NCBI RefSeq assembly: GCF_026242195.1
Contig: NZ_RKLV01000009.1
Location: forward strand, 1-64,000
Direction: 5' to 3'
DNA from: Halorutilus salinus
GTDB lineage: Archaea > Halobacteriota > Halobacteria > Halobacteriales > Halorutilaceae
Length of the DNA: 64,000 nucleotides
Shown: positions 58,931-64,000 of the stretch, piece after piece
Numbering within the stretch: position 1 is the first letter of the stretch
Layout of the letters: each line of letters opens with the position of its first letter
Made by a program: the position numbers and the translations under genes
The notes under the pieces: generated by a model
Seen by the model: the letters and a program-made list of their open reading frames with translations, nothing else
Databases searched by the model: none
What the model was told of the DNA's origin: nothing

Positions 58931-60037
58931 TTACAGATACCCCATCTCACCGAGGCGCTCCGGCAGGTACGACTCCGTCACAAAGTCAAGTCCACGTGAG
59001 GCGAGCGACTGCTGTTCCGCCTTCTTGTCTATATCAAGCTGAAGCTCTATCTGCTCCTTCCAGTACGGCGTGTCGAAACGCGGGTCGTCGAGTTCGTTTT
59101 CGAGCGCGTTGATGTCGGAGTCGCCCAGCGGGTCGGTCGGTAGGTCGTAGTCGACGATGTCGGAGGGCTGTATACCGACGAACTCGGCTTCGGGGGTTGC
59201 GAGATGCTTCGAGAGATGTGCGCTCTTGATGCTTCCGTACGCGACGCTACCGAAGATACGGTACGACCACGGGTCGGAGTCGGTAAAGACGGCGACGGGC
59301 AGATCCTGTTCGTTGTGGAGACGTTTTATTAGGCGGCGCGTAGACCTCGCCGGCTGTCCCTTGAGATGGACGACGAGTGCGCCGTACTCCTCGTCGAACC
59401 CGTTCTCGACGAGCCTGTCACGCATACCGCCCGTCTCGACGGCGAGGACGAACTCGGAGTCGTTCTGGAGGAACTCGACCGTGTCGACGTCCGTCGGTAT
59501 CTGGTACCCTCCTTCGCCCACGTCCTCCTGACAGTGTATTTCGCGCTCGCCGCGGCGTGTCTGTTCACGTATACGGACGGGTCCGATCACGGTCGCGCCG
59601 TCCTCCTCAGGACGCATACGGAAACGCTCTCTGCGCACGTCGCTCACGATTTCGAGATCCTCGACGAGCCTGTCGCTCTCGTCCTGTGAGTTGAACTGTG
59701 CGTCGCCCCAGCCCTCGCTGAGGTAGTAGAGTTCACGTAACGTCGACGAGCGCCCTTCGTCTACCTGATCGTGTATGAAGTCGAGGACGTAAGCGAGGCG
59801 CAGGAGCTTACGCGCGCCGCTGACCGACGCCGCCGAACGCGTGCTCTGTGAGTCGCCGTAGACCCAGACGCCGCTTTCGTCGTCGTACTCGACGTTGTTC
59901 TTCGTACGTGTCGGTATCCGGACGCGCGGCACCTCGCCGTCGTCTATCTGTTCGTACAGTTCGTCGGCGAGCTTAACGAGTTCCTGCATCACCTCGTCGT
60001 CGCTACCTGCAGGTGCATCCTCGGCGTCTGCGCTCAT
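58931..60037 (-). CDS. top6A: DNA topoisomerase VI subunit A
   Basis: 368 residues. The winged-helix region carries [12 protein letters not shown] (catalytic Tyr near residue 107), and the Toprim domain has the metal-binding [30 protein letters not shown] and a C-terminal [19 protein letters not shown]. It is the DNA-cutting subunit of the archaeal type IIB topoisomerase and the Spo11 homologue. Overlaps top6B by 4 bases. tRNA-Thr lies 14 bases beyond its 3' end. Confidence 0.97.
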   Translation of the reverse strand: MSADAEDAPAGSDDEVMQELVKLADELYEQIDDGEVPRVRIPTRTKNNVEYDDESGVWVYGDSQSTRSAASVSGARKLLRLAYVLDFIHDQVDEGRSSTLRELYYLSEGWGDAQFNSQDESDRLVEDLEIVSDVRRERFRMRPEEDGATVIGPVRIREQTRRGEREIHCQEDVGEGGYQIPTDVDTVEFLQNDSEFVLAVETGGMRDRLVENGFDEEYGALVVHLKGQPARSTRRLIKRLHNEQDLPVAVFTDSDPWSYRIFGSVAYGSIKSAHLSKHLATPEAEFVGIQPSDIVDYDLPTDPLGDSDINALENELDDPRFDTPYWKEQIELQLDIDKKAEQQSLASRGLDFVTESYLPERLGEMGYL

Positions 60038-63000
60038 TCTACCACCTCCACGATTTCCTCGTCTATCCCGTCGACGGTCACCGACGCCTCCGCGGGTACG
60101 TCGAGCGACGCCTCGTCGCCCTTACCGACCGATACGTCCCAGACGACGTCGAACTCGTCGCCGAGATCGACGACGTTCGCCTCACCGTCCATCTCTACCT
60201 CGTCGTCGACGAAGGCGTGAACCTCGAACTCCTGCTTGCGGTCGGAGTTGTTCTCAACGCGGACGGTCGTACCGTCGCCGTCCCCCTCCGCCTCGACGGT
60301 AACCTTGTTGAGTATACGTGCGAGTGTCGTATCCGTCGATGGGGTTTGGCGCTCCGTGACCTCGGCGACCTTCTCCGCCATCTGTGGCAGAAGGTTCGCA
60401 ACGACGCGTTCCTTCTTTCTGCGTTTCTTACGCGACTCCGTCTTCTTTATGTGGCTCTTGAGTTCGCGCGCGACCTCACGTACGGCTCTTTCTATCTCGT
60501 CCTCTATCTCAGGAACGTTCGCCACGGCGTCCTTCGACTCCGATGTGAAAGGTACGTTCGTCGAGGCTATATGTACGGCGATAACCGCGGGACCCTGTGG
60601 GAGCGATGTCTCGTCGAGACCGTAGTTCTTCCAGCCTATGTCTCCGACGGTGTCCGTGATAGCGCACGCACCCTGCTGGTAGACGAGGGGGACGCGGTTT
60701 GCGAAACGGAGGAGCGTCGCATCCCCTTCGGCGGGCACCGAACCGCCGTAGGCGATACCCGCCTCTACGACGAACGGATCGCCCCCGTGTACGCTCGCGT
60801 CGCGCGTCGTCGCGCCGTAGAACTCGGCGTCGTACTCCTTACGCAGACCCGCCTCAAGGTCGTCGCGTCCGATAGGTGAGAGACAGTCGGTCGGCGGTGC
60901 GATCACGTCTGTGGCGCGCATCGCGTTGAGTAGATACCGCGCCACGTCACGATCCCCCGCCACATCGTCGGTCGACGGCGTGTCGCGTTCGACGGTCTCC
61001 ATACGTTCCCAGACACCGTCGGTGATGTTTTCGCGTGCCTTCTCGCCAAAACGTTCGTCACGTACCTCCTCGACACCGTCGCCTGCACCGTTCACCGCCT
61101 CTTCGAGCGCCTCGCGCGTCATGGTATCGTCTGCGTCGTCGAAACGTCCCGCGAGACGTTCGGCGAGATCGCGTACCGCAGTCTCGTCCTTACGGTCGGT
61201 CGTCGCACCGTCGAGAACCCTGTAGAGGTCGTCCTCACGCGCATCGACGACCTCGTCCCAGACGGCTTCGACGACGTTACCACGTACGGTGTCGCCGAAA
61301 CGTTCGTCGTTCGACTCCGCTGTTTCTTCGACGACCGAGCGTACCGCCGTACGTGTCAGAACGTCGTGTCCCTCGATCCCATCGGCGACGGCTTCGGCGA
61401 ACTCACGCGTCGCGTCGGCGGGCTTGTTCGCCACGGCTTCGGTGACGACGGCTACGAGTCCGTCGTCGTCTTCGTAGCTACGCGGCGGTGACCAGCCGGC
61501 TTCACGTCCGTACAGACGGTCACGGAAGCCCGCGAGTATAGAGTCAGCCGTCTTGCCTCCGACACGCGTAAACTCGTTGCTCACGAAGCCACGGACGGAG
61601 TACGAGTCGGTCGATTCGAGGAGACGTATCAGAGTACCGAGTTCGACACCGTGAGGATGGGGCTTTATCTCGCTCGGTTCTTCGGGTAGTTCGTCGGTCG
61701 CACGGTCGAACGAGAACTCCTCGTCGGGTTCGCGGAGACGGAGACGTGCGTGCGGGTTGACGACCGCCGTGTTCTTGAAGTAGTCGTGTAGCTGGGAACG
61801 TGCGCGCATGTTAGCCTCCATCTCTATCTCTATACGCGTACCGTGCGTCCTGTCCCAGTCGACCTCCTCCTCGGAGACGATCTCGGGTTCGTTGGTGTCG
61901 GTGTCGATGACCACCTCGAACCTCTGCGCCTCGCCGGTCTGTGTCTTCGAAGTGACGATGGCGGGCTTACCGCTCGTTAGCTGGGCGTACAGGACGGCGG
62001 CGGATATACCGATGCCTTGTTGTCCCCGGCTGTTCTTAACCGACAACGCACCTTCGTTGGCGACGACAAAGTTCTCATCGTAACCCGTCTCGCCCGGAAC
62101 TGATATATCGTAGACGTACTCGGGTGGCTCGGTTTCCTCGACGGATTTCACGGGGAGCAGGCACATATCCGTGTCGGTAAAACCGTGTAGGTTCTGAACC
62201 CCCTCCCAGAGGCTCCTGAGTCTGTCCGTTGGCTTGTGGTCGTCGTTGAGAAGACCCTTGTTTTTCAGGTTGGATACGTACCAAGGCTTGTCGACGTACT
62301 CCCCATCAAGAGCGTCTTCTATTAGCGATGCATAAACAGCGGCGTGTTCAAGCGACGAGCCTACGCCCGCGCCCATCAACAGCCCGGGTATAGAGTCGGG
62401 AACAGTGGCGCGTTCGACGCCATCGCCCACGCGTATCTCGTCGAGTACCGATGTCGGAATCCTCTTGTGGTTTTGTTCGCCCGTATCGGTCTTCTCCTCG
62501 AACACGCCACACAGGTCTGTGTCCTCGCCGTACACCTTTGTTCTATACATCGTGGTCGTTCTGTCGGCATATCCCTCCGTACTTTCGTGTTCCTCGGTGC
62601 TGGCGACCACACCCTGCATGTTCCAGAGCACGGACAGCTGTCGTGCGAGCGCCTCGCTCGTCGTCGTGTGCGATAGTTCGTTGGCTGGATGGCTATCGGA
62701 GCCGTCGCCTTCGTACAGTGCGGCTATGAAAAGTTGCTGGAACCCGGAAGGAGCCTCGAAGACGAAGCCGGGAACTCGTTTGTTCTCTGCACCCTCTCCA
62801 CACACGTTCTCCAGAAATACGCACAACGGGGAGCCGAATGCCTTGACGCGCGTCGAGTTCCGCTCGCGCTCGACCGTTGTCGTTCCCCCGCCGACAGTAG
62901 CAACGGCTCGTTCTGTTGCCTCGATGAGTTCGTCCTCGTGGGAACCGAACGTGAATCCCACCTGTCTGTCGCCGGCGTGCCCCTCGGAGATGTAGTAGCC

Positions 63001-64000
63001 AAGGAGCTTGGCGAACGAGCCGTTGAGCGGAACCGACACAGGAATATCGGTCTCGTCGCCGCCTACCTGATACGTTCTGAGACTGCAGTCAGAGGCTTTC
63101 TGCTCCCAGCCGAGTTCGAGGACGGTTTCGGCGGGGAGGTAGCCTTTTTTGAGGTAGTTGGCTTCTAAGCTGTCCTTCAGTATGTCCACGCCGTCGTACC
63201 TGTAGTACGTGCGTTTTCTGTCGCTGTCCTCGGAAGGCTTCTTCCTAATCTTCTCTCCTGCCCGGATCTTCCCTACCATCTCCCTGTCGAACCCGTATAC
63301 GTACACACGCCTACCTTCTAACTGCTCGCGGTCGATATGGTTCAGAAGGTTTACCTCTTCGACCGTCTCTTCGGGTGTCGGTAGCTTCCGCGGTGCGAGA
63401 ACGGTATCGCCGGGTTCGAGTTCGCCGGCGTCCAGTTCCTTCGTTTCTCCCTGCTCTGTCAAGCAGAACAGGCTGTGGTTCCCGGTCACCTCGACGGTTC
63501 TCCCCTTCTCTGTCGTAATCTCGTACATCCGTTCTTGGGTCTCGTGGCGGATGACGGTCGTGACCGGCTCCCAGCTCATCTCGTGCGTTTCGCGGTTGAA
63601 CGAAGGAACCTCTATCCCGTCTATGGGACGAACCCCCTCACCGTCTTCAGGGAGGTAGGCGTCGCAGAGAACACCTATAGGTATGAACTCCGTGCGACCG
63701 TCGCGGCGCACGAGTAGCCTCTGATCCGGTGCCAGAGACTGAACGCGTTTACCGAAACGGCTCCCGTACAGCAGTTTGCCGAATATCTTAGGTATCTGTC
63801 TCTTGACGATGCCGGGTCCGTTGTCCTCGATAACGAGCCTGTAGCCGTCGCGCACCTCCTCTATCCCTACGAGTATGTCGGGTAGAGCACCCGCTTCCTC
63901 ACAAGCGTCGAGCGAGTTGTGACACGCGACCGGGTACGTTCCCGCCATGAAGTTCTCGTAACCCGGAACCGAGAGGTCGTACACCCATTCTTTGTCGTAC
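60034..64000 (-). CDS. top6B: DNA topoisomerase VI subunit B, interrupted by two inteins, 5' end outside window
   Basis: The frame is open to the window edge, so the true N-terminus is missing. Extein pieces: N-box [15 protein letters not shown]1 box [28 protein letters not shown], then after the second intein [23 protein letters not shown] (G2 box and lid). A helical transducer and a C-terminal beta-sandwich follow. This is the ATPase (GHKL/Bergerat) subunit that drives strand passage. Inteins interrupt at N|SLDACEEA and at RVQ|SRGQQG, both inside ATP-binding motifs. Confidence 0.96.
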   Translation of the reverse strand, partial: YDKEWVYDLSVPGYENFMAGTYPVACHNSLDACEEAGALPDILVGIEEVRDGYRLVIEDNGPGIVKRQIPKIFGKLLYGSRFGKRVQSLAPDQRLLVRRDGRTEFIPIGVLCDAYLPEDGEGVRPIDGIEVPSFNRETHEMSWEPVTTVIRHETQERMYEITTEKGRTVEVTGNHSLFCLTEQGETKELDAGELEPGDTVLAPRKLPTPEETVEEVNLLNHIDREQLEGRRVYVYGFDREMVGKIRAGEKIRKKPSEDSDRKRTYYRYDGVDILKDSLEANYLKKGYLPAETVLELGWEQKASDCSLRTYQVGGDETDIPVSVPLNGSFAKLLGYYISEGHAGDRQVGFTFGSHEDELIEATERAVATVGGGTTTVERERNSTRVKAFGSPLCVFLENVCGEGAENKRVPGFVFEAPSGFQQLFIAALYEGDGSDSHPANELSHTTTSEALARQLSVLWNMQGVVASTEEHESTEGYADRTTTMYRTKVYGEDTDLCGVFEEKTDTGEQNHKRIPTSVLDEIRVGDGVERATVPDSIPGLLMGAGVGSSLEHAAVYASLIEDALDGEYVDKPWYVSNLKNKGLLNDDHKPTDRLRSLWEGVQNLHGFTDTDMCLLPVKSVEETEPPEYVYDISVPGETGYDENFVVANEGALSVKNSRGQQGIGISAAVLYAQLTSGKPAIVTSKTQTGEAQRFEVVIDTDTNEPEIVSEEEVDWDRTHGTRIEIEMEANMRARSQLHDYFKNTAVVNPHARLRLREPDEEFSFDRATDELPEEPSEIKPHPHGVELGTLIRLLESTDSYSVRGFVSNEFTRVGGKTADSILAGFRDRLYGREAGWSPPRSYEDDDGLVAVVTEAVANKPADATREFAEAVADGIEGHDVLTRTAVRSVVEETAESNDERFGDTVRGNVVEAVWDEVVDAREDDLYRVLDGATTDRKDETAVRDLAERLAGRFDDADDTMTREALEEAVNGAGDGVEEVRDERFGEKARENITDGVWERMETVERDTPSTDDVAGDRDVARYLLNAMRATDVIAPPTDCLSPIGRDDLEAGLRKEYDAEFYGATTRDASVHGGDPFVVEAGIAYGGSVPAEGDATLLRFANRVPLVYQQGACAITDTVGDIGWKNYGLDETSLPQGPAVIAVHIASTNVPFTSESKDAVANVPEIEDEIERAVREVARELKSHIKKTESRKKRRKKERVVANLLPQMAEKVAEVTERQTPSTDTTLARILNKVTVEAEGDGDGTTVRVENNSDRKQEFEVHAFVDDEVEMDGEANVVDLGDEFDVVWDVSVGKGDEASLDVPAEASVTVDGIDEEIVEVVE
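62032..63738 (-). mobile_element. Second Top6B intein, LAGLIDADG type, 569 residues
   Basis: Starts with Ser ([17 protein letters not shown]), a block [19 protein letters not shown] motifs [11 protein letters not shown] and [11 protein letters not shown], a block [17 protein letters not shown] and ends ALSVKN|S. The penultimate residue is Lys, not the usual His, while the terminal Asn and +1 Ser are kept. Some active inteins lack this His, so splicing is still likely because the gene is essential. Unlike the SpoVR intein, no LacI-like HTH is seen. Confidence 0.92.
63916..64000 (-). mobile_element. C-terminal end of a first Top6B intein
   Basis: The reading ends [32 protein letters not shown]: block F ([12 protein letters not shown]) then block G with His and terminal Asn, and Ser as +1. 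The rest of this intein lies beyond the window. It interrupts the N-box of the ATPase, one of the most conserved Top6B positions. Confidence 0.9.

Overview
The window is haloarchaeal chromosome. The predicted proteins are strongly acidic (Asp/Glu-rich, Lys-poor), which fits a salt-in lifestyle. The gene set is archaeal: topoisomerase VI, L15e, RPA and its partner protein, Nob1, CCA-adding enzyme, archaeal AlaS, RibL-type FAD synthase and F420-dependent Mer. Several families seen here are, as far as I recall, haloarchaea-specific (DUF5804, DUF6149, DUF5817, the DUF7266/7287/7288/7289 pilin-like set). Ile ATA and Leu CTA codons are used freely, which is unlike the best-known haloarchaea and may point to a less-sampled lineage. 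Many genes have a TATA-like box about 26-30 nt before the start codon, as expected of leaderless archaeal mRNAs. No gene-free stretch exceeds 300 bases.

Layout. 1-7224: 3' part of an acyl-CoA synthetase, a redoxin, a DUF2892 protein with a degenerate JAMM-like protein, cca, a GCS2-family ligase, tRNA-Asn and an ABC1/UbiB kinase. 7231-15999: one leftward operon prkA-prkA-yeaH-spoVR, the last gene split by an intein. 16192-24517: a CAP-domain protein, then a leftward five-gene set of single-TM pilin-like proteins that includes a 1216-residue VWA protein, resembling the minor-pilin set of Tad systems. 24665-31135: alaS-thrC, a membrane protein, and a Glu/Lys coiled-coil protein translationally coupled to a PiT phosphate transporter. 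31166-49340: mostly housekeeping genes: M42 peptidase, MBL hydrolase, RNA m5C methyltransferase, aroE, L15e, RPA pair, M50-CBS protease, DHH phosphoesterase, JAMM protease with ribL, aminotransferase, mer, nob1, PRC-barrel, a threonine synthase-like protein, HAD and UbiA. 49471-58788: an R2-like oxidase, two Tat lipoproteins, tRNA-Leu with a downstream remnant of its own 3' end, an ABC-2 export system whose middle subunit is fused to a PrsW-type protease, and an aminopeptidase. 58844-64000: tRNA-Thr and top6B-top6A, with two inteins in top6B (the first cut by the window edge).

Points most worth attention: three inteins in two genes, one carrying a LacI-like helix-turn-helix; the VWA/pilin cluster, whose VWA domain is interrupted right after its MIDAS motif by about 380 residues; a membrane coiled-coil gene with no standard start codon at its expected leaderless start; an ABC permease-PrsW fusion; two predicted pseudoenzymes (JAMM-like and threonine synthase-like); and a tRNA-Leu-derived direct and inverted repeat that looks like an integration scar.
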